A stretch of 64,000 nt of DNA from an uncultured Bacteroides sp. (GCF_963676325.1 NZ_OY781099.1:2604001-2668000), one strand, 5' to 3'. Counted from the first letter of the stretch, positions 26,593-36,364 are shown. The notes: generated by a model from the letters alone, not told the origin. Made by a program: numbers and translations.

Positions 26593-27849
26593 TTATTGTT
26601 CATGAAGAACTTCTGCCGGCTGTATCTTCATAGCCTGACGGGCCGGATACCAGATTCCCAGAATAATCATGCCGATCATCAACAGATAGGTTACTGCAAT
26701 TCCTATAAGGAAACGCATAAACGTAAAATCCATCCGGTCAACATCAACCAAATCAGCCCTACCTATATTGAAAGACATTACTGTTGCAGGAATAATGGCA
26801 ATAGTTAAAAGTACCAATCCTTCAGCAATCAATAACCCACGTAAACTTGTACGTGTAGAGCCAAGGGCAATTCGCAACCCCATCTCTCCTCTACGGTAAG
26901 CCGTGCGAAACCAGAATGTTCCAATAATACCAAGGAAGATATTCATAAGAAGAAAGCCCACAACGATTAAACGTGTATTTAATTCGTTAAAATCACCCGT
27001 AGCCAGAAAAAATCTGTTACGCACATCCGACATTGGTTTAACATCAAGCAAGAAAACATTATCAATATTCAATTGTCTGTTCATATCCTTCTTGAAACGA
27101 GAAATTAAACCGTGATCAGCATCAGGAGAAACCCTGAATGAGATCTCTGTTCCGGCAATTAAATTAGAAGTATTATCTTTTGCTATTGTGGATTCTGATA
27201 GCTTGAGAAATATGTTAGCCTTCTTTCTTGAAAATTCACTGTAGCGGATAGAAGAGCTTATGCCATTCAATTTAACTTTTGAGGAATCGTCTCTTTTTAG
27301 GATTGCTCCTAGTAAAGGACGCCCACACTTCACAAATCGTTCTTCGGCTTCTTTGGATACAACACATGAATTTTCTTCTTTCAAAGCAGACACCAGAGGG
27401 TCAATCTTTCCATCGGAAGTTGTAATCTTAAAGACACGAAAGAAATCGGGTGTAACATTACGGCGTTGCATATTAACATCAACAGTATCAAGTACAAAAT
27501 TATTAAATGAATTACCACCACTATATGGAATACCATATTGAGACAGACAGACAGCCTCTATTCCAGGATAATTACGGATACGAGTTACAACTGTAAGCAG
27601 ATCTTCACCAGCTGTAGTCTTCTTTTTCTCGGGAGAAACATAATTTTCACTGCCCGGCAATAACTGATCCATTGTAACCTGATAAGTATGATCTATATTG
27701 TAACCTGTAGGCGTATAATAAATATTTGCAACAACGAAGATATAGTCTACAATAAACCACAAAAATACAGAAACTAAGAATAATTCAGCCCACAACCATG
27801 AATTGGCTAATCGTTGAGTCCAGATTTGTTTTAGAATATGTTTTATCAT
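26593..27849 (-). CDS. MacB/FtsX-type ABC permease, type B, pair 3
   Basis: A 418-residue permease. It has one N-terminal membrane segment (after MIKHILKQIWTQRL), a periplasmic MacB_PCD-like domain of about 230 residues, and three C-terminal FtsX segments with FWFRTAYRRGEMGLRIALGSTR as the coupling motif. I start it at 27849 rather than 27861 because the two type-B paralogues begin MIKSILKRIW and MFKQILKQLW. It starts 1 bp after the stop of its type-A partner. Mechanotransmission-type pumps of this fold move substrates from periplasm to TolC without a classical transmembrane path. No ATPase gene sits beside this pair. Confidence 0.82.
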   Translation of the reverse strand: MIKHILKQIWTQRLANSWLWAELFLVSVFLWFIVDYIFVVANIYYTPTGYNIDHTYQVTMDQLLPGSENYVSPEKKKTTAGEDLLTVVTRIRNYPGIEAVCLSQYGIPYSGGNSFNNFVLDTVDVNMQRRNVTPDFFRVFKITTSDGKIDPLVSALKEENSCVVSKEAEERFVKCGRPLLGAILKRDDSSKVKLNGISSSIRYSEFSRKKANIFLKLSESTIAKDNTSNLIAGTEISFRVSPDADHGLISRFKKDMNRQLNIDNVFLLDVKPMSDVRNRFFLATGDFNELNTRLIVVGFLLMNIFLGIIGTFWFRTAYRRGEMGLRIALGSTRTSLRGLLIAEGLVLLTIAIIPATVMSFNIGRADLVDVDRMDFTFMRFLIGIAVTYLLMIGMIILGIWYPARQAMKIQPAEVLHEQ

Positions 27850-27850
27850 C

Positions 27851-29137
27851 TTATTTATCATTTAGAGCATTAACAATTTTAGTTCTTGAAGCTTTCCATG
27901 CAGGAATACCTGCACTCATCATATTCAGCAACAAACAGAATATAAATGCATACAGAAAGATAGATGGCTGAAACAACATGGCAACATTTAGCGATGAACT
28001 TCCTGATAAATAGCCATCCATCAAATTGTTTAAAAGCCATGTTTTCAAAAAGACAACAGATATATAAGATAGTATAAGTCCAAAGATTCCTCCAAGAATA
28101 GTATAAATGAAATTCTCATATAATACCTGTTCCAAAAGTTCTTTTCGGTTAGCTCCGAAAGCTTTTCGAACTCCTATTTCAGACATACGTTTTTTCATTC
28201 GTGAATGGGTCATCCCCGATAAGTTGATGGCAGGAACAAGCAACAAAAGAGTTAGTATAATTGAATATTGAATCACCGTTTCCTTAACCTTTGCATCGTT
28301 ATTCGCCCATTTACGGGTTAATTGCACAAACTGGGTATCTGGTTGACCACGCAATAATAAAATCTGTTCTTTTTGCGATGCATTTAAAACAGTCACATTG
28401 CGATTAACCTGATTTCTGATATCATCAAAGTCTGCACTACTATGAGCCAGGATATAACACCTGAAACAACCAAGAAGATTTTCACAGAACTGAAGTGTTT
28501 CAGATTGGTTATTTGTAGTATAAGGAACCCATACCTGAGCATAGGCTGCTTCTGCCAAAGTAGAAACATTCTTCACAACTCCAGAAATAGTATAATTCTG
28601 ATAGCTAAGGCTAATAGTCTTTCCAACAACATCTGTTGTTCCGTATAACCTACGTGCAATATTTTCTGAAATAACAGCTTTTCTGATTCCACTTTCAAAT
28701 TCTTCCTTCACATAAGGAGTACCCTTCAAAAAAGAAAAATCAAAAACTTTCCAGAATGCCGCATCTGTATAACTTACATCACATTTAAAGTTTGTTGTTC
28801 CACTGGGAATGCTCGCCAGTTTCTGCTGAAATGGCATTACTCCGGTTACAGCTTCCACATTATTCAATGGATAAAAACACTGCTTTACAACTTTAAGTGA
28901 TATCATTGAATTGGAATTCATCTCTGGATGCTCTTTTTCTGCAGCTCCACCCCATTTTACAGTCAACATTCTGTCACGATGAGTTTCTGGTTCATAATTA
29001 GCCGTCTTTACTTCAAAGACTATTACGATAGCCATAATCATGCAAATGGCCAGCGCGGTTCCAACTATGGAAATAAAGCTGAGAAGTTTGTTTTCTTTCA
29101 GCAAATTTATTGTCTGGCTTAAATATTGTTTATACAT
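27851..29137 (-). CDS. MacB/FtsX-type ABC permease, type A, pair 3
   Basis: A 428-residue permease starting MYKQYLSQTINLLKENKLLS, with one N-terminal membrane segment (about 19-40, IVGTALAICMIMAIVIVFEV), the shared PETHRDRML motif, a periplasmic MacB_PCD-like domain and a C-terminal FtsX part (MKKRMSEIGVRKAFGANRKELL, then three segments). Its paralogues in the operon are at 30407 and 33688. The partner type-B gene follows directly. The repeated A+B layout suggests heterodimeric permeases. Confidence 0.82.
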   Translation of the reverse strand: MYKQYLSQTINLLKENKLLSFISIVGTALAICMIMAIVIVFEVKTANYEPETHRDRMLTVKWGGAAEKEHPEMNSNSMISLKVVKQCFYPLNNVEAVTGVMPFQQKLASIPSGTTNFKCDVSYTDAAFWKVFDFSFLKGTPYVKEEFESGIRKAVISENIARRLYGTTDVVGKTISLSYQNYTISGVVKNVSTLAEAAYAQVWVPYTTNNQSETLQFCENLLGCFRCYILAHSSADFDDIRNQVNRNVTVLNASQKEQILLLRGQPDTQFVQLTRKWANNDAKVKETVIQYSIILTLLLLVPAINLSGMTHSRMKKRMSEIGVRKAFGANRKELLEQVLYENFIYTILGGIFGLILSYISVVFLKTWLLNNLMDGYLSGSSSLNVAMLFQPSIFLYAFIFCLLLNMMSAGIPAWKASRTKIVNALNDK

Positions 29138-29161
29138 TCTATAATCTGTTATTCATTAATA

Positions 29162-30403
29162 CTATTCATTTCTCAAAGCTTCTACAGGTAATATATTTGA
29201 AGCAATCTTTGAAGGATACCAAACGCCAAGCACAACCATTACTATCATTAAAACATAAGTAATCAGAGTGCAAATAAAGAAACGTAAAACTGTAAAATCC
29301 ATTAATTTATTGAAAGTAAAATCGGCATGGGCAATGTTTATACAAATAATAATAGCTGGAATTGCTGCTAAGTTTAACAGAATAATTCCCTCGCTTATCA
29401 TTAATCGGCGCAATTTCCGTTTTGAAGAGCCAAGTGCCATTCTTAATCCAATCTCGGAAGAACGACTTTGCGTTCGAAACCAGAAAGTGCCCATCACTCC
29501 CAAAAAGATATTGATAATAAAAAACAAGATCAGTGCCGAACCGCTTTTAATGTAATTACTTGTACCTTTTGAAGCATCATATATTTGTTTACTCTCGTCA
29601 TAAGATTCTATATTAAATAAGTAATAGGGCCCAACTTGCAACCGTTTTCTCATTTTATTCATAAAGGTTTCAGCAAAGTGATGATCTTCTTCAGCTCTTA
29701 CTCTGACTGCAGTGTTTGGTATATTAGCCTGTATCATATATTCTTCTATAGGAACATATATAAATTTATCATACCTGTTATACTCATCTTGCTTACTTTT
29801 TTGGGCAATACCTACAACTTTATAATGTTTGCCTGATTCATAATAATCTGAAAAAGAATTACCTATCTCAGACTTACCTCTAAATAAAGAATCAGCAAAA
29901 TCAGTGGTAAGTACAGCCGGTTGAGGTTGTTCATTCATATTCCAATTAGTAAATCCTCCTTTAACCATGTCTATCTTAAATACGTTATAGTAATCCGGGC
30001 TGACATAAAATATATTAGCTTGAACTACATGAGCTGTATCTTTTGACACATAACATTGAAACATTGTTCCCTCAGAATAACTCTCCGTCCCAAAATAGTA
30101 GCAAACGGCCTCAACTCCGGGATAACTTTTTATTCGTCTGATCAGTTCATTATAAGGTTTAACCCATAAAGTGTTAAGGCTATCTTCATTACTGGTTTTG
30201 GGTATAAGATTCGGATTGGCTGAAATAGCAATATGGTACACATGTTCAGTATTATAGCCCTTTGGCTCAAAAGCTGATTTTGTATATACAAAAAGGAAAT
30301 CTGTAGCATACCAAAGTAAAACAAACACAATTAAAAGTTCTGAAAATATCCAGGTATTTCCTCTGCGCTGTACCCAAATTCGTTTTAATATAGATTTTAT
30401 CAT
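29162..30403 (-). CDS. MacB/FtsX-type ABC permease, type B, pair 2
   Basis: A 413-residue permease beginning MIKSILKRIWVQRRGNTWIF. It has an N-terminal membrane segment (FSELLIVFVLLWYATDFLFV), a periplasmic domain with GVEAVCYYFGTES-type strands, and a C-terminal FtsX region with FWFRTQSRSSEIGLRMALGS and the end motif PVEALRNE. It starts 3 bp after the stop of its type-A partner and ends 24 bp before the next type-A gene. Like its paralogues it carries no nucleotide-binding domain. Confidence 0.82.
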   Translation of the reverse strand: MIKSILKRIWVQRRGNTWIFSELLIVFVLLWYATDFLFVYTKSAFEPKGYNTEHVYHIAISANPNLIPKTSNEDSLNTLWVKPYNELIRRIKSYPGVEAVCYYFGTESYSEGTMFQCYVSKDTAHVVQANIFYVSPDYYNVFKIDMVKGGFTNWNMNEQPQPAVLTTDFADSLFRGKSEIGNSFSDYYESGKHYKVVGIAQKSKQDEYNRYDKFIYVPIEEYMIQANIPNTAVRVRAEEDHHFAETFMNKMRKRLQVGPYYLFNIESYDESKQIYDASKGTSNYIKSGSALILFFIINIFLGVMGTFWFRTQSRSSEIGLRMALGSSKRKLRRLMISEGIILLNLAAIPAIIICINIAHADFTFNKLMDFTVLRFFICTLITYVLMIVMVVLGVWYPSKIASNILPVEALRNE

Positions 30404-30406
30404 AAT

Positions 30407-31663
30407 TTATTCTCCTTTTAATGCATCAATAATATTCTTCTTTGTTGCCTGATAAGCAGGAATAAAGACAGACAATAAATTAAATAAAAGACAAGCCAGA
30501 AAAACTCCTGCAAAGACTGAAGGGCGCAAGAACAGAAAGATTGAAATATCAAAGTTCTGGACTGCATGTAAAGCTGTATCTCCGGCCAATAACCAGACTT
30601 TAAAGATATACAGAGTAACGCAGGAAAAAATAAAGCCAATGATTCCTCCAATTAATGCCAGTATAAAATTTTCAGTCATCAACTGAGTCAGCACCTGGTA
30701 TTTATGAGCTCCATAAGCTTTGCGAACTCCAATTTCTGAAAGTCTTTTATTCATCTGAGAAGATAATAAGCCCGAAATATTTATAGCTGGAACAATAAGC
30801 AGAACCAATGCCAGACCAAAGAATATCCACATAGGATTCAAGTCTGAATCCTTTAGAAATGAATGTTCTACCTGAGTATAAGTCTTCTGCATTTCAAAAG
30901 TATGTTCCACTAAGGTTTTATTCAATTTCCTGACATTGTTTGCTATTTCTTTCTTAACTACATCAACATCAGAAGGACTTTTTGCCAGAACTATTGCTTT
31001 ATACACCCCATACATTTGCTCATTGGTGCGCCAATCGGGAGCATTCAGATCATAAGGAATCCAAACCTCAGAGAAAGCAGCATCAAAAAGAGAACTAATA
31101 TCTTTAATCACACCAACTATCCGGTAAGGCTGAAAATTTACAAGAATATCTTTTCCAACTACATCAGTAGTATAAAATGTCTGCTTAGCCACACTTTCAG
31201 TAATAACTGCTACCTTTCGGAATGCACTAAACTCTTCATCATTAAATGGACGACCTGCAATAAATTGATAATGAAAAAGTTTCCAGGTAGCTGTGTCTAC
31301 CTGCTTTACTTTACGTTTCATTCCATTCTCCTGAGAAGAACCTGTATAAGCAACAAAACTTTCCTTTTCATAAGCCACTAGCTCTGCATGAGGCAAAGAA
31401 CCAAACACAGCTTTTGCTGCTTTCAAAGACATTCCGGAATTGCAACTTGAATGGTCTTTTGTGAGATATGAGTATCCATCACCCGAATATACCATTCTGT
31501 CTCGATTATTTTCCGGAGAAACATTGTCAGTACGGATATCGTATACCATATATATAACCATTACAAATGCAATAGTAAGCGCAGTGCCCACAATTGAAAT
31601 AATGCTAAAAAACTTATTCTGTTTTAGCATCTGCAAGGATTGTTTTAGATACAATTTATACAT
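30407..31663 (-). CDS. MacB/FtsX-type ABC permease, type A, pair 2
   Basis: A 418-residue permease starting MYKLYLKQSLQMLKQNKFFS, with the N-terminal segment IVGTALTIAFVMVIYMVYDI, the motif PENNRDRMVY (compare PETNRDRML), a periplasmic domain, and a C-terminal FtsX region with NKRLSEIGVRKAYGAHKYQVL. It follows the operon's only ATPase gene after 35 bp. Its type-B partner follows after 3 bp. Confidence 0.82.
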   Translation of the reverse strand: MYKLYLKQSLQMLKQNKFFSIISIVGTALTIAFVMVIYMVYDIRTDNVSPENNRDRMVYSGDGYSYLTKDHSSCNSGMSLKAAKAVFGSLPHAELVAYEKESFVAYTGSSQENGMKRKVKQVDTATWKLFHYQFIAGRPFNDEEFSAFRKVAVITESVAKQTFYTTDVVGKDILVNFQPYRIVGVIKDISSLFDAAFSEVWIPYDLNAPDWRTNEQMYGVYKAIVLAKSPSDVDVVKKEIANNVRKLNKTLVEHTFEMQKTYTQVEHSFLKDSDLNPMWIFFGLALVLLIVPAINISGLLSSQMNKRLSEIGVRKAYGAHKYQVLTQLMTENFILALIGGIIGFIFSCVTLYIFKVWLLAGDTALHAVQNFDISIFLFLRPSVFAGVFLACLLFNLLSVFIPAYQATKKNIIDALKGE

Positions 31664-31698
31664 TCTCTATTATATTAGATCTTTTTCTATCTACAGTT

Positions 31699-32364
31699 TT
31701 ATTGTATTTGTCGTCCGTCAAAGAACCGGATAGTTCGCGCTGTTTGTTTTGCCTGACGTTCATCATGTGTTACCATCACAATGGTGCGTCCGTCTTCCTG
31801 ATTTAGTCTATGCAAAATATCCATAACCTCTGCTCCCATCTTTGAATCCAGATTACCGGTCGGCTCATCGGCAAGAATAATATCCGGATTACCAATGATA
31901 GCACGGGCAATAGCCACACGTTGACACTGACCTCCCGAAAGCTGAGTTGGGAAATGACGCATACGGTGACTTAAACCCACTTTTTCCAAAACTTCTTCTG
32001 CCCTTTTTCTTCTTTCGGAAGAAGCCACCTTTCGGTAAAGCAAAGGAAGCTCTACATTATCAATCACGTTGAGTGAATTGATCAAATGGAAACTCTGAAA
32101 CACGAATCCCAGTTTCTGATTACGGAACTGAGCCAGTTCTTTGTCTTTCATCTTAACCGTTTGAGTTCCATTTATTTCAATTGTACCCGAAGTAGGTGCA
32201 TCAAGCAGTCCCATAATATTAAGTAAAGTGGACTTTCCGCAACCAGATGGTCCCATAATACTTAAAAACTCGCCTTTCTGCACTTCTAGGTTCACATTCT
32301 CCAAAGCAACGGTCTCAATCTCGTCGGTACGATAAATCTTGTTTAATTCTGTAAGCTTAATCAT
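31699..32364 (-). CDS. ABC ATPase of MacB/LolD type
   Basis: A 221-residue nucleotide-binding subunit with Walker A GPSGCGKST (about 37-45), Q-loop near FVFQSFHL, signature LSGGQCQR, Walker B IILADEPTGNLD and H-loop VTHDERQ. This matches the LolD/MacB subfamily, which powers FtsX-type permeases. It is the only ATPase in an operon with six permease genes, and lies between pair 1 and pair 2. It must serve several permease pairs unless other ATPases act in trans. Confidence 0.92.
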   Translation of the reverse strand: MIKLTELNKIYRTDEIETVALENVNLEVQKGEFLSIMGPSGCGKSTLLNIMGLLDAPTSGTIEINGTQTVKMKDKELAQFRNQKLGFVFQSFHLINSLNVIDNVELPLLYRKVASSERRKRAEEVLEKVGLSHRMRHFPTQLSGGQCQRVAIARAIIGNPDIILADEPTGNLDSKMGAEVMDILHRLNQEDGRTIVMVTHDERQAKQTARTIRFFDGRQIQ

Positions 32365-32402
32365 AATTGTGAGTATTTTAATTGTTTAAATTTCTATTTA
32401 TA

Positions 32403-33683
32403 TTATTCGTCTCTTAATACATCAACAGGAGATACTTTACATGCAGCTGAAACAGGTAGCCATGTAGCTAGCAATACAGTAACCAGCAACAACACATAAA
32501 CGATGATGCTAACTGCAGCAAAATGGATACAAGCATTATTAACCCATGGAATGCCAGTTTCATTGTTTTGATCTGTCTGGTAAAATCCATTAAAATAGAC
32601 AAACTGAAGATTGATAATTATTCCTATTATAAATGCCAGAGTAGTAAGCAACCAGCCTTCAGTTATAAAGAACTTATGCAACTCTTCGCGGGTACTGCCC
32701 AATACCATTCGCAAACCTATTTCATCACGGCGTGCTCTGCATTTTAACCAGAAAGTTCCAACAACACCAAGTAAAATGTTTACCAAAAAGAATATACATA
32801 AGCCTGTTTTTATACGAAGTATATTTGTTATTCCACGAGAATATTCATAGTCAGTCTTAATTCTATCATAAGAGTTAATCTCAGTCAAATAATAGTTACC
32901 TATAGATAAATCGCTAAACATCTGTTTTTTGAATGTTTCCAGAAAAGGTTTCTCAGCAGTCCCCTTTTTCATTCTGATAAAAATCTTCACTTCATTTATT
33001 GATGATGTCTGATTCATTTTCATTTCAGGAGAAATAATAATCGGCTGAGGTTGTCCTGAACTAATTAGCTTCACATAATCTAAAACACCAACTACTGTAT
33101 ATACATTGGTGGAATCATCACCAGTGAGTTTCTTTCCCAATGCCGACTTATTACCAAACATTTTCTTCTCAATATCTTTAGTGATGAATACATCATTTGT
33201 GTTAATCTTAATCTTTGCCAAACTTTGCCAGCTATGATCAGCAGCAGAAGTATAGCGAAATACCTGAAAATAATCGCCAGCACTATAATATCCCATGTTC
33301 CATGCATTTGCCTCAATAGATTTATAATGATAAGAGCTACTGCTATTACTATCGGAGAATGGATAATAATAGCGAATCACCACTGAAGCCTCAACTCCGG
33401 GATACTGTTTAATACTATCTACTATTCTGTTGAAATTGACAAGAGCATTGACAGAGTCAGATTCTTCTGCTTTATAAGCAGGAGACTTTTTAGGCAATTC
33501 CCCAAGAGTAATACGGTAAACATCTGTGCAATCAAATCCTTGTGGAATAGTTTGATTGCAACGAATAACATACAAAGGATCTATTACCCACCAAATAGCA
33601 GCAGTAACGACTATCAACTCAAGTAATATCCATGAATTTGAGCGACGTTGCGCCCACAATTGTTTTAGTATCTGTTTAAACAT
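32403..33683 (-). CDS. MacB/FtsX-type ABC permease, type B, pair 1
   Basis: A 426-residue permease. I start it at 33683 (MFKQILKQLWAQRR), not at 33701, to match the other type-B genes; this places the start 4 bp after the type-A stop. It has an N-terminal segment (LLELIVVTAAIWWVIDPLYV), a periplasmic domain with a Ser-rich insert (SDSNSSSSYHY), and a C-terminal FtsX region with FWLKCRARRDEIGLRMVLGS and the end motif PVDVLRDE. Confidence 0.82.
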   Translation of the reverse strand: MFKQILKQLWAQRRSNSWILLELIVVTAAIWWVIDPLYVIRCNQTIPQGFDCTDVYRITLGELPKKSPAYKAEESDSVNALVNFNRIVDSIKQYPGVEASVVIRYYYPFSDSNSSSSYHYKSIEANAWNMGYYSAGDYFQVFRYTSAADHSWQSLAKIKINTNDVFITKDIEKKMFGNKSALGKKLTGDDSTNVYTVVGVLDYVKLISSGQPQPIIISPEMKMNQTSSINEVKIFIRMKKGTAEKPFLETFKKQMFSDLSIGNYYLTEINSYDRIKTDYEYSRGITNILRIKTGLCIFFLVNILLGVVGTFWLKCRARRDEIGLRMVLGSTREELHKFFITEGWLLTTLAFIIGIIINLQFVYFNGFYQTDQNNETGIPWVNNACIHFAAVSIIVYVLLLVTVLLATWLPVSAACKVSPVDVLRDE

Positions 33684-33687
33684 AACC

Positions 33688-34998
33688 TTAATTCTTAGCA
33701 TTCAATGAGTCAACAATGTTTTTACGCAATGAAATCCATGCGGGCAAAATAGCTGACAGTAAATTCAGTACCAGACAAACTATGAAAGTTACCACAAATA
33801 TTGTAGGATTTATAAGCATTGAAGGGGAAAAGTCAACCTCTACCCCTTCAGGTAATGGAGAAGTCCAGGCATCAAATACACTCAATAACCAGTTATGTCC
33901 CAACAGAATCAGTATATATGAGAACAATAGTCCCGCTATTCCTCCAAGGCAAGTCAGAATCAAGTTTTCAAATAAGATTTGATTTAGTAAAGAGTGCCCA
34001 GGGGCTCCGAATGCTTTACGCACTCCTATTTCGGAAACCCTTTCGTTCATGCGTGAAGATATCATGCTTGAAAGGTTTATAGCCGGCACCATTAAAAAGA
34101 GCATAAGTAAAAGAGAGTAACTCTTTATAACTTCTTTCCAATTCTGAGGCACATTTGTCCAAGTGCGAAATACGCTTTTCCAATATAATTCAGGCTGACC
34201 AGTAAGTTCAATTCGAACTTTCTTTTGACTATTAGTATATCTCTGAAATTTATCTGAAACCTCCTTTGAGATTTTATCAGCCTCGGAAGATGAATGACAC
34301 AAAATATAAACTTTCATGCCACCCAATAATCCACTGATACCATTGAACCCAGCTTTATAATCATCTCTGCAAGTATATGGAACCCATGCCTGAGCAAAAG
34401 TTTCAGGTGTGGCATAAGATACATCACGTACCACTCCGGAAATACGATATTCAGTAAAATCCATTGATAATGTTTTTCCTACAGCATTGACTGATCCAAA
34501 AATCTCTTTAGACAGTGATTTTGATATCACCATAGTGTGAATACCTGAAATAAAATCGGCCTGAGAATAAGGTTTTCCATCAACAAAAGAGAAATTAAAG
34601 ACTTTCCAATAAGCATTATCAGTATACTTTACCTGAACAGGAACCCGTGTTTTATTATCTGAAAGTTGAATATAAGGAGCTGAACCATATACTCTAAAAA
34701 CAGCTGTTACAGCTTCTGCCGATTTTAGTGAATAAAAATATTCATTCACAGCACTATACGAGAAAGAAGAACTATTAGTAAAAGAACTGTTACTTTTACC
34801 TCGTTCAATCAAGGACTCTGCAACCAGCATTCTATCGCGATTAGTCTCCGGATAAATATTGGCAATCTTTATATAATAGACAATTGCCACGATCATTACC
34901 ATTGAAATAGCTAATCCGGTACCTATAATATAAATGCTGCTAAACAATTTGTTTTGCTTCAACAACTGCCACGCCTGTTTCAGATATTGTTTATACAT
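33688..34998 (-). CDS. MacB/FtsX-type ABC permease, type A, pair 1
   Basis: A 436-residue permease starting MYKQYLKQAWQLLKQNKLFS, with segment IIGTGLAISMVMIVAIVYYI and the type-A motif PETNRDRML. A periplasmic domain is followed by MNERVSEIGVRKAFGAPGHSLL and three membrane segments. It follows the adaptor gene after 3 bp and is the first permease of the operon. Confidence 0.82.
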   Translation of the reverse strand: MYKQYLKQAWQLLKQNKLFSSIYIIGTGLAISMVMIVAIVYYIKIANIYPETNRDRMLVAESLIERGKSNSSFTNSSSFSYSAVNEYFYSLKSAEAVTAVFRVYGSAPYIQLSDNKTRVPVQVKYTDNAYWKVFNFSFVDGKPYSQADFISGIHTMVISKSLSKEIFGSVNAVGKTLSMDFTEYRISGVVRDVSYATPETFAQAWVPYTCRDDYKAGFNGISGLLGGMKVYILCHSSSEADKISKEVSDKFQRYTNSQKKVRIELTGQPELYWKSVFRTWTNVPQNWKEVIKSYSLLLMLFLMVPAINLSSMISSRMNERVSEIGVRKAFGAPGHSLLNQILFENLILTCLGGIAGLLFSYILILLGHNWLLSVFDAWTSPLPEGVEVDFSPSMLINPTIFVVTFIVCLVLNLLSAILPAWISLRKNIVDSLNAKN

Positions 34999-35001
34999 AA
35001 C

Positions 35002-36246
35002 TTACTTAATTTTCAGTTTAGATCTATTCTTGTAATTGGTCATGTCACTAACTGCCACCTGATCGCCTTGCTGCAATCCGGATATAACTTCCACATATTG
35101 AAAATTACTATCTCCTAAACGAACTTTACGCTTTATCAGGCTGTTTGCGTTTTGTACAAACAAGTCATACTCACCAGCCCCAGCATAATAAGACCCATTT
35201 GCTATACGTAATACGTTTTCCTTTACTGCATTCATTATATATACATCCGTTTTCAGGCCTGAACGTAATCGGGGATTATGATCATTCTTCAACTGTACTG
35301 TAAAAGATATAACGCCATTCTTGGAAAGTGGGGTTACATTGCCAACAGTTCCTTCAAGTTGTTCGCTGCCAATCTTAACAATAACCTTTCCTCCTGCAGT
35401 AATACGGTCACTATATGTATCGGCTATTTCACCATCAACTTTAAAATGAGAAAGATCAGATATAATAGCTACCTGAGCTCCTTGTTGCACCTGAGCACCT
35501 ACCTGGTTGTTAATGAAAGTAAGAATTGCTTTTCTGGGAGAACGGATACGAGCATCCTCGAGTGTCCGTTTTGTTTCGGCTAAAGACTTGCAGAATATAT
35601 TAAAATCAAGTTGCTGCACTTTAAACTCGGCTGCGGTAACCTGTTGTTCATTACTATATTGCTGTTTCAATTGTTCATATTCAAGCTTGGCTACATTATA
35701 ACTAAGTTCGGCCTGCTTTACTTTGTCTGTTGTTCCGGCACCCAGACTATCAAGATAGTGTTCATTACGAAGTTCTACCTTCATCCTGCTAAGTTTCATT
35801 GCCGAAACTTTAATCTGCATGCTCATATCACTAAGCTTGGTCTTGTTATTAACCTTTAATTGCTCAAGCTTATACTTACGCATCTGCTCTTCATCAAGAA
35901 GCTTTTTATAATCTGTTTCAGCAGTTTGCAAATCAAGCTTCAGAATTGGCGTACCCACATCAACAGAATCGCCCCCTTTTTTATATATTTCAAGAATGCG
36001 GGAATTGATGGGAGAATTAATAATCTCTTCAAAAGCCGGAACAACCTTACCGGAAGCACTTACTGATACTTCAATGGTTCCTTTATCGACTGTAGAAAAA
36101 ACAAGTTCTTTTCTGTCTACTCCGGCACGCATAAAAGAGATTATAACAACAATAAGAATTATTGCAACGATTCCTATTAAGGAAGTCTTGATTATTTTCT
36201 TTCTACGCTCTTTAAGTTGAACATCTTTTGGAATTTCTCTGTCCAT
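35002..36246 (-). CDS. HlyD/RND-type periplasmic adaptor (membrane fusion protein)
   Basis: A 414-residue adaptor with an N-terminal cytoplasmic tail rich in Lys, one membrane segment (about 22-43), a lipoyl-like half (VSASGKVVPAFEEIINSPI), a long coiled-coil hairpin (about 100-215, Lys/Glu/Gln-rich), a beta-barrel domain (about 245-330) and a membrane-proximal end with GLQQGDQVAVSD. It links the inner-membrane permeases to the TolC duct. As first gene of the operon it lies about 26 nt after the predicted sigma-54 start site. Confidence 0.88.
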   Translation of the reverse strand: MDREIPKDVQLKERRKKIIKTSLIGIVAIILIVVIISFMRAGVDRKELVFSTVDKGTIEVSVSASGKVVPAFEEIINSPINSRILEIYKKGGDSVDVGTPILKLDLQTAETDYKKLLDEEQMRKYKLEQLKVNNKTKLSDMSMQIKVSAMKLSRMKVELRNEHYLDSLGAGTTDKVKQAELSYNVAKLEYEQLKQQYSNEQQVTAAEFKVQQLDFNIFCKSLAETKRTLEDARIRSPRKAILTFINNQVGAQVQQGAQVAIISDLSHFKVDGEIADTYSDRITAGGKVIVKIGSEQLEGTVGNVTPLSKNGVISFTVQLKNDHNPRLRSGLKTDVYIMNAVKENVLRIANGSYYAGAGEYDLFVQNANSLIKRKVRLGDSNFQYVEVISGLQQGDQVAVSDMTNYKNRSKLKIK

Positions 36247-36248
36247 AT

Positions 36249-36283
36249 AATATAATGTTTATATTTTATATGAACATTATATT
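36249..36283. promoter_or_regulatory. 11-bp inverted repeat upstream of the efflux operon
   Basis: AATATAATGTT (36249-36259) and AACATTATATT (36273-36283) are exact reverse complements around a 13-bp AT spacer that is itself nearly symmetrical. The repeat covers the predicted start site and leader of the adaptor gene. It may be an operator or a leader hairpin. Confidence 0.5.
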
Positions 36284-36298
36284 CAAAGTGCATGCCAA
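36283..36298 (-). promoter_or_regulatory. Sigma-54-like (-24/-12) promoter of the efflux operon
   Basis: On the minus strand TTGGCATGCACTTTGAA resembles TGGCACG-N4-TTGCA: the -24 GG is at 36296-36295 and the -12 position reads GA (36284-36283) instead of GC, with the correct 10-bp spacing. Transcription would begin near 36272. The presence of a sigma-54 activator in the same operon supports it. Confidence 0.55.
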
Positions 36299-36334
36299 AA
36301 GCATAACACACTAATAATGAATGTATATAACAAA

Positions 36335-36364
36335 AACAGAGTGTCCGATAATGAACACTTTGTT
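36335..36364. promoter_or_regulatory. Candidate upstream activator site for the sigma-54 regulator
   Basis: AACAGAGTGTCC (36335-36346) and GAACACTTTGTT (36353-36364) form a 12-bp inverted repeat with 10 matches and a 6-bp spacer. The centre is about 78 bp before the predicted start site, a usual distance for an NtrC-type enhancer. Confidence 0.5.
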
